Positions 22,417 to 33,925 of a stretch of DNA of 64,000 nucleotides are shown here, one piece after another. The stretch lies in NCBI RefSeq assembly GCF_037325665.1, contig NC_090246.1, positions 60,786,562-60,850,561 of the forward strand, written 5' to 3'. The position numbers and the translations under genes are program-made. Source of the DNA: Littorina saxatilis. Taxonomy: Eukaryota; Mollusca; Gastropoda; Littorinimorpha; Littorinidae. The stretch's first letter is position 1. Each line of letters opens with the position of its first letter. The notes under the pieces are model-generated. The model was not told where the DNA came from, searched no databases, and saw only the letters and a list, made by a program, of their open reading frames with translations.

Positions 22417-24545
22417 TCAACATGCTCCAGAATTTACAATTTCCACCTTCTTGGATGTTTTGCCGCTCTGGGAACCCACAGCCTCCATTTTGTCGATGAC
22501 ATCCGTTCCTTCTACCACCTTGCCGAACACAACATGTTTGCCGTCCAGCCTGTGAAAAAACACAAAGTAATGTAAACATGAACGTCATATGAATAATATT
22601 GAAATTTAACGACGTCGATGGTATCAGTGAACTTCATAAATAACTGGTGCTCTTTTAATACCTAACAAAGCCAGTTGGGTAGCCTTGAATTATTCCAGGT
22701 AAACTAACCAAAACATTACAAGTTTACCGGATTAAATACACATACTATCATGCCACCGAGTCATAAAGATACATTTATACACCTAATTTCATAACGCCAA
22801 TTATTTTGGTTTCGGAACTTGCGTTTTATTTAGAAAAAAAGAACAATCGAACCAAAAAGCCCAATGAGAACAAACAAAAAAGAAACAATCAAACATGCAA
22901 CGAGAAGAGTATTCCCACAATTTTATTCCAAAGATTGTCGAACTGTTCATGTGCTGACTACATTAAAGGCATATGTACGCGCTCCCGTGTTTACAAAGTG
23001 TAGTTTGCCCATAATCGATGTCAAACGCACCATAAGACCATGTAATGACGATATGTCGCCATGCGCGGACCATATACATGCATTACAGCTTGTTCTAGCC
23101 TCTGAAAAAGTGAGGATGTCAACAAAGACGCGGAGTTATTTCCCTTGCGTCAACGTTCCCTCTGTTGGCAAATCTATAAATAGGACGATCTAGATCAAAA
23201 TAAAAATTCAAATATCTCAACATTTAAGGGGTCCTAGACCACAATATCTTGCAGGGAACTTAATTTAGCATGTCTCCAGCTGTGGGTAAAGCAATTAGCG
23301 TGTATAGTCATCGAGTACATATGGCTTTAATATCCACAAGGATGTTTCACATTTAACCTTCCATGATCGCCTTGGGTGAAAAATCACCCATACTTCCATG
23401 CAAATGTCCATAATTAAATAACTTTTTTAATTTCATTTATGCCACTTCCTTCAAATTGTAACACTTTAAGCATTGCTGAATATATAATATCAACATTAAT
23501 TTTGTTTGATTTTATAAAAAAAAATACTCAAGTAAATGAACAAGACAAATGAATTTTCAAAACTCACCAGCTTGTGACGCCTGTTGTGATGAAGAACTGT
23601 GAACCGTTCGTGTCGGGACCAGAGTTGGCCATGGACATCATGTCTGAAAACGATTATCAAGATACAAACACACATATTCCAAGATAAAGAATAAGATTTC
23701 ATATAGTCCTGTGAGGTTAACCTCATGGAAATTGGGGCCGCTTTCTCACTGGGGGAAGCGAGCTGCCCTACTGTACGACCCTACCCATTTCTTTCTTTTT
23801 CATGCATGCGTGTAATCATATTTCCAAGCCCTGACACTTTCGCTGTGAACTTGGGTTCTTTATCGTGCGCAAGAGTGCACACCGGGGAGTTCGAACACTG
23901 AGGGGAGTCGGGGAAATAAATTCCTCGCCGAACGTTGGGATTGAACCCACGCCGACAGACAACTGGTTTTGCTCCCCCTGAAAGCGGCGTATGGCGGCCT
24001 GAATGGCGAGGTTAAAGTGGTCATACACGTAAAAAAAACACTTGTGCAAAAAAACATATACGTGCGAGTTTCAGCCCATGAACGCAGAAAAAGAACTGGT
24101 TTTGCCGGAAGTCATCGCTGCTACGGACTGAGCTATTTCACCATCCCCCGATGAAAAAGTGTAGGGCATGTAGCAACAATTCAGCTAAAGGCAGGGGCGG
24201 ACGAGGGGGGGTGCACAGGGTGCACGTGCACCCCCCCTCCAGCAAAAAAAAAAAAAAAAAAATTTGGAAAGCTGATTCTATGACCATTTATAAGTTCAAA
24301 TGGCACCAGATGGCACCATTTTGCTTCTTTGAGCCAAAATTTTTTCCGGGGGGGCATGCCCCCGGACCCCCCTAGCAAATTTGCGCCCATCACATTCACT
24401 TTCGATTCAAAGTGCACCCCCCCTTACAAAGCAACTGATCCGCCCCTGAAAGGGGTGTTGTTGCAGTCATAGCTGTTGTTGCGTTTGATTTAATTTCTGA
24501 ATGTGAAGTGTACACAGCATTGAGCAAACACTGTTTTCACTCCAG

Positions 24546-24579
<34 letters not shown>

Positions 24580-27500
24580 ATGCGAGTGTGCATGAAAGAA
24601 ACAGAGATGAGAGAGGGGGGAGAATGTTGCCCAAAGGAGCAGAAGAACTGTTACCACTGGCAAACAGACTCCTGTTGGCAAGGGGGACAACTTGCTGACT
24701 GTCCACACCAGAAATGACAAAAAAAAAGGGTTAACAAAGAACAAAGAAACCCAAAATCAATTCTGGTAGATAAGCACACCATCAAAAAAAAAGGAAGCAT
24801 CAATCGCGAAGTTCAGAAATAAAAAAAAAACTTTTCCATTTCTCTAATAAGTTTACAAAACTATGAGCTGTGAACCAAAATGAAATTGGGGGGGGGGGGG
24901 GGGGGGGGGGAGAATTTTATAACTTGCAATTTTTGTCAGAAGTTACACAAATGCTGAAACATATCTAATCTTTATTTCACACACACACAAAACAGCAGCA
25001 GAGGAGTCTCAGTTTAACTTACATTTTTGAGTGTGCTTCTGTCTGAAATTCTCATCCTCGAACTTGTTGCCGTAGATACTCTTGCCTCCAGTGCCGTCTC
25101 CCCGCGTGAAGTCACCCCCCTGGCACATGAAGCCTGGGATGATGCGGTGAAAGGCGGACCCCTTGTATCCAAACCCCTTCTCCCCCGTGGCCAAGGCTCG
25201 GAAATTAGCTGCACACAAACATGGTCCTTTCAGTCAATCCTTATAGTTTTATGATCTGTTCATTAAGTGGACTTGATTTGAATTAAGGTTTAAAAAACTA
25301 CAATGAAAAACCTTCAAAAGAAATCAACATAAAATGAATGTCAGTAGTAATCATGTTAAACTTTTTTTTACTGGCCAATGAACATCAACAACTTGTAACA
25401 AGAAGTTTCATTGTCTACGTGAATATATATTATGTATACACTTGGAGTGCATAGCCTTTGCCTTCTATGGTTTTTTGCTTATGTTTTCTGTAATTCTAAA
25501 ATCAAAATTAAATTAGCACTTTAGTTTTACTGACACAAAGTTAAGTTGTCTTAATCAAAATCAATACATTTACAGAATGAAACTGAATGCATGCACTGCA
25601 TTTTTTCTCTCTCGATTTTTGAACTTGTTTTTAATCCAAACACAACATATGTATATATTTTTAGATTCAGGAGATACAGAATACACTGCAATCATTTTTC
25701 AATCTTTTAGTGAAGATTTGATTTTAATGTAAAAAATGTGATGAGGTGAAAAGACACTAAATAAAGAAGCAAAGGCTCCATGTGAGGTTTACAATCACCC
25801 TGAATGATTACCTGCTGTTTTTGGCACCACTCCATCAAATAGCTGAAACAAAAGAGACCCACATATTAAATCAAGCAGTAAATCAGATTCAGAATGCAAA
25901 CAAGTTCACCTTATAGAAAGAAGAGTGTTCACTGACACACACAAAATCCATGCTAGTACATCATGTGACTAATCTGACCAACTTTTACTGATTTTATTAA
26001 CCCTCTAAATAACAAAATTGAATTAAAAATATCTGCGTGACTTGTTCTGAGGAATTAAACTTTTAATGTTTTAACCTTTGCCGCTTCCTGGGTTCACCTG
26101 TACCCAGAGACACACTAAAATCATTGTAACTCTGGAACCATTAAAGGTATCGTTTTGAAATTTTAAGTATCTCTCACACACCTAATTTGCTCTCTGTCTG
26201 CAAATTTTTAGTGTGTACATGACAAAACATTAAAATTAATTGATTATGTTAATTAACATAAACACTACCGATTGCGCGGGTTCACACAAACCCATACTTT
26301 TAAAGAGTAGTAGTGATTGTAACTATCCCTCTGCCGACGGCGCGGGTTCTGCTACACCCATAATTACCAAAGCGGCGGAACAGTGTCTGTCTGCCTGTTT
26401 GTCTCCAAGAGACTGTCTGTCTCTCTGTCTGTCTGTCCGTATCTCTCTGTCTGTATGTCTGTTGTCAATTGCTTGTCTGTCTATACGTCTATCTGACTGT
26501 CTATCTGACTGTCTGTCTGTCTCTCTCTCTCTGTCTTAGTCTCTCTCTCTCTCTTTCTTAGTCTCTCTCTCTCTTTCTTAGTCTCTCTCTCTCTCTCTTT
26601 CTTAGTCTCTCTCTCTCTTTCTTAGTCTCTCTCTCTCTCTTTCTTAGTCTCTCTCTCTTTCTTAGTCTCTCTCTCTCTCTTTCTTAGTCTCTTTCTATCT
26701 CTCTCTCTCTCTTTCTTAGTCTCTCTCTCTCTGTCTGTCTCTCTCTCTTTCTTAGTCTCTCTCTCTTTCTTAGTCTCTCTCTCTCTTTCTTAGTCTCTCT
26801 CTCTCTTTCTTAGTCTCTCTCTCTTTCTTAGTCTCTCTTTCTTAGTCTCTCTTAGTCTCTCTCTCTCTCTCTTTCTTAGTCTCTCTCTCTCTCTTTTCTC
26901 TCTCTTTCTTAGTCTCTCTCTCTCTCTCTTTCTTAGTCTCTCTCTCTCTTAGTCTCTCTCTCTCTTTGTCTCTCTCTCTCTCTCTTTCTTAGTCTCTCTC
27001 TCTCTCTTTCTTAGTCTCTCTCTCTCTCTTTCTTAGTCTCTCTCTCTCTCTTTCTTAGTCTCTCTCTCTCTTTTTCTTAGTCTCTCAGTCTCTCTCAGTC
27101 TCTCCCTCCCCCTCTCCCTCCCCCTCCCCCTCTCCCTCCCCTGCAAGAAGTCGGTGAAGGGAGAAACTCGATGCACCCACTGAAGTAGCGCTGTGTGTTT
27201 CCCTGAACCCACCCCGTCGTTAGAGAAATAAACGGTAAAAACCCTCTTTCAAATGTATGGGTTCAGACAAACCCGCATCGTCGGGCGTGTGTAGTCAAAA
27301 GCGGCATCCGGCAAAGGTTAAAATTATACACTTTAGCTGGTAAAAGTACTGATCGAACAACTAAATTTGTCCAAGGGTACTTCAAAGAACTTGACAGCAA
27401 TTAAGGACGGAACAACCCACACCCTCCGAGCATGCCATTAATTTGTACCTGCTCACTTAAAAATTGCACCATTCAAGTTCTGAAGAATCAAATGAAATTA

Positions 27501-28158
27501 CTGGCTCATGTTGATATTCAGTATGATGTTCTCCACATGTCTAATACTATAGATCATGCTAACAATCATAGACCTAAAATAGGTCTCTGTAACAATAAAC
27601 CCACAATAAAAGAAGAAGAATGAACTTCTTTTTGTGTGTCAGTGCGTCAGTATGTTTTGCTGTCATTGTTGTTGTTGCCTTTAGTTTACCGCAAGTTTAC
27701 ACTTGGCACAGTCACTTTTCTGTAGCTAGGGCCTAGGCTACAGCAATAATAGCAACTGAGCGTAAACTGCAGCAAGCACGTGGTCGCCTCACAGAAAAAC
27801 ACGCAGGTGCTCTCGATCTCTCTCTCTCTCTCTCTGACTCTCTCTCAGTCTCTCTCTCTCGCACACACACAGTGACACAAACACACACATACACGTACAG
27901 ACACACATATACCTCCGTGTTTTTATGCGCTCACAAAGCACGCCGCGCAATGACCTAGCCTACCATCCAACCGGTGTCCAACCAAAGATGCCGCTACTGA
28001 ATGACTCGACTCAGATACAATACCAACAAGAAAGCGCACGCGATTTTTTCCTTAAAAAATGCAGTCTATACTATGAGCTAACTGAACGAACTTACCTCTA
28101 TTACAATTCTCCCTGCCGGAGAGCCGCCAATAGACATGTCAAAGAAAACGTTTGACAT
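22417..28158 (-). CDS. PPIA: Cyclophilin A-like peptidyl-prolyl isomerase, cytosolic, 5 exons, 162 aa
   Basis: The gene encodes a single-domain cyclophilin that catalyses cis-trans isomerisation of Xaa-Pro bonds and is the family bound by cyclosporin A. Exons on the minus strand are 28096-28158, 25812-25842, 25023-25208, 23568-23643 and 22417-22549. The start is the ATG at 28156-28158 ([12 protein letters not shown]), with no N-terminal extension, so a cytosolic location is expected. Catalytic and ligand residues are present: [15 protein letters not shown] (Arg, Phe, Met, Gln), SQFF, a Trp whose codon is split between exons 4 and 5, and the His of GKHVVF. Length and intron positions are those of the PPIA/PPIF class. 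The 31 bp second exon is typical. Unusual choices are [11 protein letters not shown] where most family members have [10 protein letters not shown]. It lies upstream of a paralogue with the same exon structure. Confidence 0.96.
23727..24144 (-). mobile_element. tRNA-derived SINE interrupted by a second SINE module
   Basis: Minus-strand head: A box TAGCTCAGTCCG and B box GGTTCAATCCC, followed by CGTTCGGCGAGGAATTTATT. The head is split by the insertion 23972-24093. It lies in intron 3 of the PPIA-like gene. Confidence 0.75.
23972..24093 (+). mobile_element. Short SINE module nested in a SINE, 11 bp target duplication
   Basis: AACTGGTTTTG is perfect at 23961-23971 and 24094-24104. The insert starts CTCCCCCTGAAAGCGGCG and ends AACGCAGAAAAAG. 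This is the same unit as 11170-11308 and 62841-62967. Confidence 0.88.
24192..24448. mobile_element. CAGGGGCGGA-type short DNA transposon, 5 bp target duplication
   Basis: Ends CAGGGGCGGAC and TCCGCCCCTG with AAAGG on both sides (24187-24191, 24449-24453). Internal landmark GGGGCATGCCCCCGGACCCC. It is hAT-like by end sequence, though hAT duplications are usually 8 bp. Intron 3 of the PPIA-like gene. Confidence 0.8.
24454..25022. other. Intron 3 remainder, PPIA-like gene
   Basis: (GT)n at 24549-24577 and a G run at 24888-24910. Otherwise AT-rich intron without recognised features. Confidence 0.6.
25209..26070. other. Introns 2 and 1 (part) of the PPIA-like gene, around exon 25812-25842
   Basis: AT-rich sequence without recognised repeats apart from the 31 bp exon. 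Confidence 0.6.
26075..27317. mobile_element. TTAA-flanked inverted-repeat element expanded by a minisatellite
   Basis: TTAA at 26071-26074 and 27318-27321; ends CCTTTGCCG and CGGCAAAGG. Inner halves carry GCGGGTT, CCCATA and their inverses. Most of the interior is the CT-rich minisatellite. No open frame. Confidence 0.65.
26390..27140. repeat. CT-rich minisatellite, unit about TCTCTCTCTCTTTCTTAG
   Basis: Roughly 30 imperfect units of 14-20 bp punctuated by CTTAGT, grading from CTGTCTGT at the left to CCCTCCCCCT at the right. Confidence 0.95.
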
Positions 28159-28650
28159 CGTGGATGATCAGTGTTTGTAAGTGACGTGCGATCGAAGTGA
28201 CCAAATCGGGGGGTACAACGACAAGCACCTGCGAGCTAAAACCACCTCTTATGAAGTACAACGCAGGCCTTGACCTTATCACGTGACCTCGTTGTGAATG
28301 GATTGGTCACAACTCACCTGAGTTGCTATTTATGACTCGGTGGTCACATTGCTCCATTGTACTGATCGGTGATTGGTCAACGCTTCTTAGTGGAAGTTCC
28401 GAGACACCAATTTTTTCCACACCTTGACACTAAACATATCTTTGGAGAGTGTCTTCGTTCATTTGGCAAAGCCACGTTTGCGGTCTTTTTGTTTGTCACA
28501 GACAATTGATGATTTGATCGACAATTAATAGGGTCAAGTTATTCTTTACTGCTGGGGAGTCGTACACTTTTAATTACGTTTTCACACTACGAATGGGTAA
28601 AACTTAACTTCAATTGCATCCAAGATACAGCCGTGTCAAGTACTGAGCAC
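28159..28650. promoter_or_regulatory. Upstream region of the PPIA-like gene
   Basis: Immediate 5' flank of the minus-strand ATG at 28158. TGACGTGCG at 28182-28190 resembles a CRE-like half. No TATA box was identified. Role inferred from position only. Confidence 0.3.
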
Positions 28651-28654
28651 GGCT

Positions 28655-28840
28655 CAGGCCGGGGCCGGTGGACTCGGGGGCCGTGTGGGGGTGGGGGGAC
28701 TGGGGGGTGCACCCCCTCCTCTAGCTCAAAAAAGAGAGGGAAAAATAGAGATGTTATGTAACTTGGGAATTTAGTAACTGAATTGATTCTGTCAGTGGCA
28801 CCAATTAAATAGCACCATTTTGCTAGTTCGGACACTACAA
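28655..28840. mobile_element. Truncated CAGGGGCGGA-family element
   Basis: Left part CAGGCCGGGGCCGG with the internal landmark GCACCCCCTCCTCTAGC and GCACCATTTTGC. No matching right end. Confidence 0.5.
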
Positions 28841-28940
28841 ATAATTATATGAGAATAAATGTTGGTTCTCAGTTCAAAGTGTGTGTTTGCCGGCTTTCGC
28901 AGTGAAAAGTTGTTCTTTTAGTGTTACGCATGTTTCGGTG

Positions 28941-29566
28941 CAGGGCCGGACTACCGGGGGGTTATGGGGGTTGCGCAACCCCCCCCCTAGCCTAAACATG
29001 TACCTTACTTATTTAATTTTTTTTATTATTATTGCTTATTTTATGCCGTTTCATGCAAGGAGCGACCATTTTTCTATCTCAGAATATGACCTACCCGTCA
29101 GCTTCAGGGGGCTTCGCCCCCTGACCCCCACAACGAGGGGGGTGGGGGGGGGGTGGGTTCTAGGGTTTCCGGACCCCCCCCCCCAGCCAAAAAATAAAAA
29201 TATTGAATGAGGTAAGCATATGCATTTCTTTATTTTACATTGAGTTTCAATTTTTGGGGTATTAATCAGTGACAAAATCTGCTGCCTGAAACTGGTAATG
29301 ATCATCCTCAGAATGCACCAGATTGCACCATTTTGCATCCTTTTTTTCAACATTTTCCGGGGGAACATGCCCCCGGACCCCCCTAGCAAGCTAAGCGCTT
29401 CGCACCGTCGGCTCGGCGCTTTGCGCCTTCACACCCATATCTTCACAATATACTTTTGAAAAAAACCAGTCATAAAATGAACTGATCCGCCCCTGCCGCC
29501 AGGGGGGACATCCCCCTGGACCACCACTGGCAACCCCCCCCCTCCTCTTCGCCTAGTCCGGCCCTG
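28941..29566. mobile_element. CAGGGCCGGA-type DNA transposon, 5 bp target duplication, composite
   Basis: Ends CAGGGCCGGACTA and TAGTCCGGCCCTG with CGGTG at 28936-28940 and 29567-29571. A TGATCCGCCCCTG end near 29483-29495 suggests a second element of the same family nested inside. Confidence 0.82.
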
Positions 29567-30260
29567 CGGTGTCACGTTTTTCAAGCTGTCTCTTCAACCA
29601 CTATAGTGTGTTAAATCCTGCTTGATTGCTCCTAATGATCATTATTCAATGTGTGTCTGGGAAATAATCAGTTGCTTGGGGTGCCTAAGAATTGCACAAA
29701 GTAGAATTTTAGGTCACACCAAAACAGTCATGCATAAAGGCAAAGAAACAAGAAAGGTAAGTTGTTGGAACGTTTGTTATTGACAAAAATACGTTACTTT
29801 CACAAATACATTGACCCAACGGTCTTTTAAGTGCCGGTGTGACGTTTTCATCTTTCGCCGTGGTGATATTTCGCTTCTCGGCCTCGTTGATCTAGTATAA
29901 ACTTTACACTGAACAAAAAAACACCCTTCGATAGTACTGATCAGCGACCTTGTGTACCTTATTGGGGCCAAATTTTTCCAACCAATTTGTTTTAACTTAG
30001 AGTAGAAATTTGATTCATCCTAAAATGTTTTCCTTCTAACTCAAGGGACGTAACCACACAGTACACGTTTTTGAAGAATTCGATTTTGGGGGTGAAATCT
30101 ATTAAATTTTACCACCAATTTTCTTCACATGCAAGAAACTGACATGCTTTTCGTCCATAAATAATTTCACTTCTTAATTTTACCAGGAAACAACATTTCA
30201 GTCTTGAGTATATGTCGAGGGGGAAATATGTACACAGGCGAAAGATGAAATCGTGACAGG
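29567..30260. other. Spacer with a diverged foldback-element arm
   Basis: 30030-30250 is a weak relative of 605-745 (CAAGGGACGTAACC and following). The rest is unassigned. Confidence 0.4.
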
Positions 30261-30561
30261 CAGTGGCGGATTTAGGAGGGGGGGGGGGGGGGGCTGAGGG
30301 GGCCCGGGCCCCCCCCACTTCGATTAAAGTGACAGTTTCTGAGCTCAGGTGTCCCTAGATTGCAGCATTTTGCTTCCCGGGCTTGAAAAGAAAAAGATTC
30401 CGGGGGGGCATGCCACCCGGGACCCCCCTAGCATGTTCGGGCGCTTTGCGACCTCAATACTTGAAACTATTAGGGCACTTTGCGCCCTCAATTCAGGCGC
30501 TTCGCGCCTTCAAGTTTGTGCAAAAAAAAAAACTTGCTTAAAGATCCTGGATCCGCCCTTG
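30261..30561. mobile_element. CAGTGGCGGA-type short DNA transposon, diverged
   Basis: Ends CAGTGGCGGATTTAGG and GGATCCGCCCTTG with the family landmark GGGGCATGCCACCCGGG. Flanking 5 bp do not match, consistent with age. Confidence 0.65.
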
Positions 30562-30659
30562 AAATGCACAGACAAACACTTAGTTACGACAACTTATCTT
30601 GATGAAGGTTTCTACCGCCTGCCTGCTACGAAGCTGCAAGCAAATGAAATAATGTTCAT

Positions 30660-30898
30660 CCATTAATGCGCCTTGAGTCGCCTTGTGGTGAGATATGTGC
30701 GCGTTATAAATTCTCGTATTATTATTATTATGTTATTATTATTATTGTGTGTGTGTATGTGTGTGTGTGTGTTCATGTGTGTGTCTATGTTCGTGTGTGT
30801 GTGTGTGTGCATATGTTCATGTGTGTGTGTGTGTGTGTCGCTATGTTCGTGTGTGTGTGTGTGTGTGTGTCGCTATGTTCGTGTGTGTGTGTCATGCA
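30660..30898. repeat. Retroposon 3' tail (ATT)n followed by (GT)n
   Basis: GCGCCTTGAGTCGCC, GCGCGTTATAAATTC, then (ATT)n to 30745 and GT repeats with TCGCTATGTTC interruptions to about 30890. Confidence 0.75.
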
Positions 30899-31284
30899 TA
30901 ATGTTCCCCACCCTGGTCATGTTCAACACCACCCTGCTTTGCGGTGGATGTTCAAACAGCTGTAGTTTTACTCGTGTGGTAAATAGGATGTATTTGGAAC
31001 ATAACCAAATTTGGTTAAACTAAAAAAAAAAATTACCAGCAGCAAAGAAGAATCCATTGCAATTCCCAAACTGCTGTCCACTCTTCTATGGATGTTTTAA
31101 CTAATGAATTAATCTGTTCAGTTGACTTTGTTTTGTATGAACGAATCTTGTTTTCTTGTCATATTTCTTCTTCATAACATTTGTTTGCGTATTCATATTT
31201 TACACTGGCTTGTTCCACACAATTTTTAATGTCACCCTTTTCACAAGAAAAAAAAACTTCCAAAAAAAGTCAGAATTATAATTA

Positions 31285-31545
31285 ATGTTATGCCATTTCA
31301 GAACACACACACTCACATAGAGAGAGAGACACACACACACACTCACACACACACATCATTAATGTTATGCCATTTCAGAACACACACACTCACATAGAGA
31401 GAGAGAGAGACACACACACACACACTCACTCACACACACACATCATTAATGTTATGCCATTTCAGAACACACACACTCACATAGAGAGAGAGAGAGAGAG
31501 AGAGACACACACACACGCACTCACATAGACACACACACACACACA
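31285..31545. repeat. Three tandem copies of a ~78-90 bp AC/AG-rich unit
   Basis: Each copy contains TTAATGTTATGCCATTTCAG followed by AC and AG repeats of differing length. Starts are near 31284, 31360 and 31444. Confidence 0.9.
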
Positions 31546-32226
31546 AATCAAACAAACGCCCTTGATCTTTTCTACTTGTGTTTCTTTTTATTCACATTGC
31601 ATGGCTGTGCAAGAAAACAAAAGCGCCAATAGCTCCTTTCACACAATAAATCTAGTCTTCATTCTGCACTTGGCTTATTGACATGTAACTGTTTCACATA
31701 CAACAACAACAACAGTATCACAATCAGCAAAACAATTCTGCTATACGTTAAAACATTTAAGTATCTCAACAGAACAGCAATAAAACAATCACATTGAAAT
31801 CCCACCTAATCAAATAATAATGAAGAAAGGAAAAGTCATTCTGTCCAACTGCAGACTTAGTTTCATTGGAGTCTCTGATCAGGGAGGAAAAGAGACCATG
31901 CTGACCTATGCACTAAACTATAAAGAAAAAACCACACGCTAATCCAATGATGCCACAAAAAACGAACCAAAATCAAACAAAAACAAAACAAAACAGACAA
32001 ACAAGTAAAGCTGACAGAAAGAAGAAAAAAAAGAGAGAGAGACGGTGAGAAGTTCAAGAAAGAATGGAGAAGATTCGAGGGGATAGGTGAACATAACAAG
32101 GGGACATGGTAGGTCAGAGATACAGCAAGCAACAACATTACTTGCAAACAGACCATGGAAAAGAACAGATGGAGAGTGAGTAAGAAAAATGTTAAAACAT
32201 TGACAATAGCTGCAGATCAAACCGCT

Positions 32227-32366
32227 CTAGCCATTCTTCTTGTCATTATCACTATGACCTACCACTGACCTAATATTATCTAGCACTGATCTAGCCATTC
32301 TTCTTGTCATTACCACTATGACCTACCACTGACCTAATATTATCTAGCACTGATCTAGCCATTCTT
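32227..32366. repeat. Tandem duplication, 64 bp unit
   Basis: CTAGCCATTCTTCTTGTCAT starts at 32227 and 32291, with a partial third copy at 32355. The first two differ at one or two bases. Confidence 0.92.
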
Positions 32367-33882
32367 GTTTTACATCACATCACAGCTCCATCCTGTTGCT
32401 ACCACTAAATAACCTCAATGTAAATGTTCTCCGCAGTTTCTTTCACATTCTTTGCATCATTCATTTATCCATAGCGCTGATCAACACACAGGGGACACAA
32501 TACTCAATAAACCAAAGCCCTGCACAAAATCACATTCAACACACATTCTTCAGTACTGAACCGGACCACCAAGTACAGCCAATGAACAATGGCTTTCAAC
32601 AAAACGCCATAAAGTACAAACAACAAAAAATCCTTGGACACAGAGCCAACGAATCAAAATATACATAAAGTACTCCACTTGACAAATGACTGCTCATCAA
32701 CAAGAAGAATATGTACAGCTGTTTGTCCCTTTTTTCAATATATCTCAAAAGGATAAAAGTCACAAATGGCCACAAAGTAACATGTACGTACAAACACCAA
32801 CCACATTGTGCATGAACATTCATTAGCAATAGTCAAAGACATTCAGTCTGTTGTCTCCATTTCAATATTTCCTTGACGAGAAAATACACTTTCATGCAGT
32901 GTGACTTAATTACCACAACATGCGCAACAGTCCGGAGCACTTGAAACCACACAGCCCACGCTAGTTCTGTTCTCCGTCAAATATGACATGACAAAAGCAT
33001 AGTTCTGATATCTGTAAATATATAACAGCAATCTCAGCAAGCTATATTCATAAGAAATTGTCAGCACACAAAGGCAAGCTGGAAAATAATACCTTTCTCA
33101 CAAACTGTGAACTATCAAGCACAAACTTTCATTCCACCTTCTCATCATTATAGTGAATAAAGCATACAACTTACAAGGCAAACGCGCAGGATGCGCACAC
33201 ACATGCCTATCTAATCCAATACTTTGAGTCATTCTTGAAAGGCAAAGAACAAGAACACACATTTTAGAGGACAAATAAATATGACATCATTCTCACCAAA
33301 ACGAGGATCTGACTCAATCTTTTTGACATGCACCCTTTGTATGACAGACCAAGAGGAAGGGAAAATGTTTTGTAATAGCAAGCACATACCTGGCTAGCTT
33401 AGGCGGCGGCGGCGGCTTGCTTAATCTCCACAAATAAATCAATGGGTGGAGGGGGGTTGGGATGGGAGTGGGGGCACTATATCTTACTCTGTACCTTGTC
33501 AGTTGTTATCACCAAAACACACAGCTATAGTGTCACTTCAGAGATTCTTATTCGCTCATATGTACCGATACAAAATGTGGATCAGATACTGCTTGCATTT
33601 TGAAAAGGAACGCCACACAAATAAAATGAAAGTAAAAAGATGGAAGTGTATGTAATTGACTCTTACAGAAAAGGTATGTTGTTCACTGTTGTCCTGAAAT
33701 TATAACCCTTGCGGTCTATTGGAGGAAGAAAGAAGTTAAGTATGGATAGGGTGTTACTGATATCTCAGTCAGGGCTATTCACACTTTTCATGTGACCCAA
33801 AAGTCTGAACTTTTGAGCCCATGATCAGTCTTGAGTGAAGTCATATTAACAGAAAATGCACAGGTCAACACAAAGAAAACCT

Positions 33883-33925
33883 CGATGTTAAAACATTTAG
33901 TCAAAACTTGACTAAATGTAAAAAC
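33883..33925 (-). mobile_element. Terminal fragment of family A
   Basis: Contains CTCGATGTTAAAAC followed by the TTTAGTCAA palindrome and nothing further of the element. Confidence 0.7.

Noticed and set aside
26519-27090. Regularly repeated CTTAGT motifs resembling an array with spacers
   Set aside because: Units vary in length and the 'spacers' are the same CT repeat; this is a minisatellite, not a CRISPR array, and the genome is eukaryotic.
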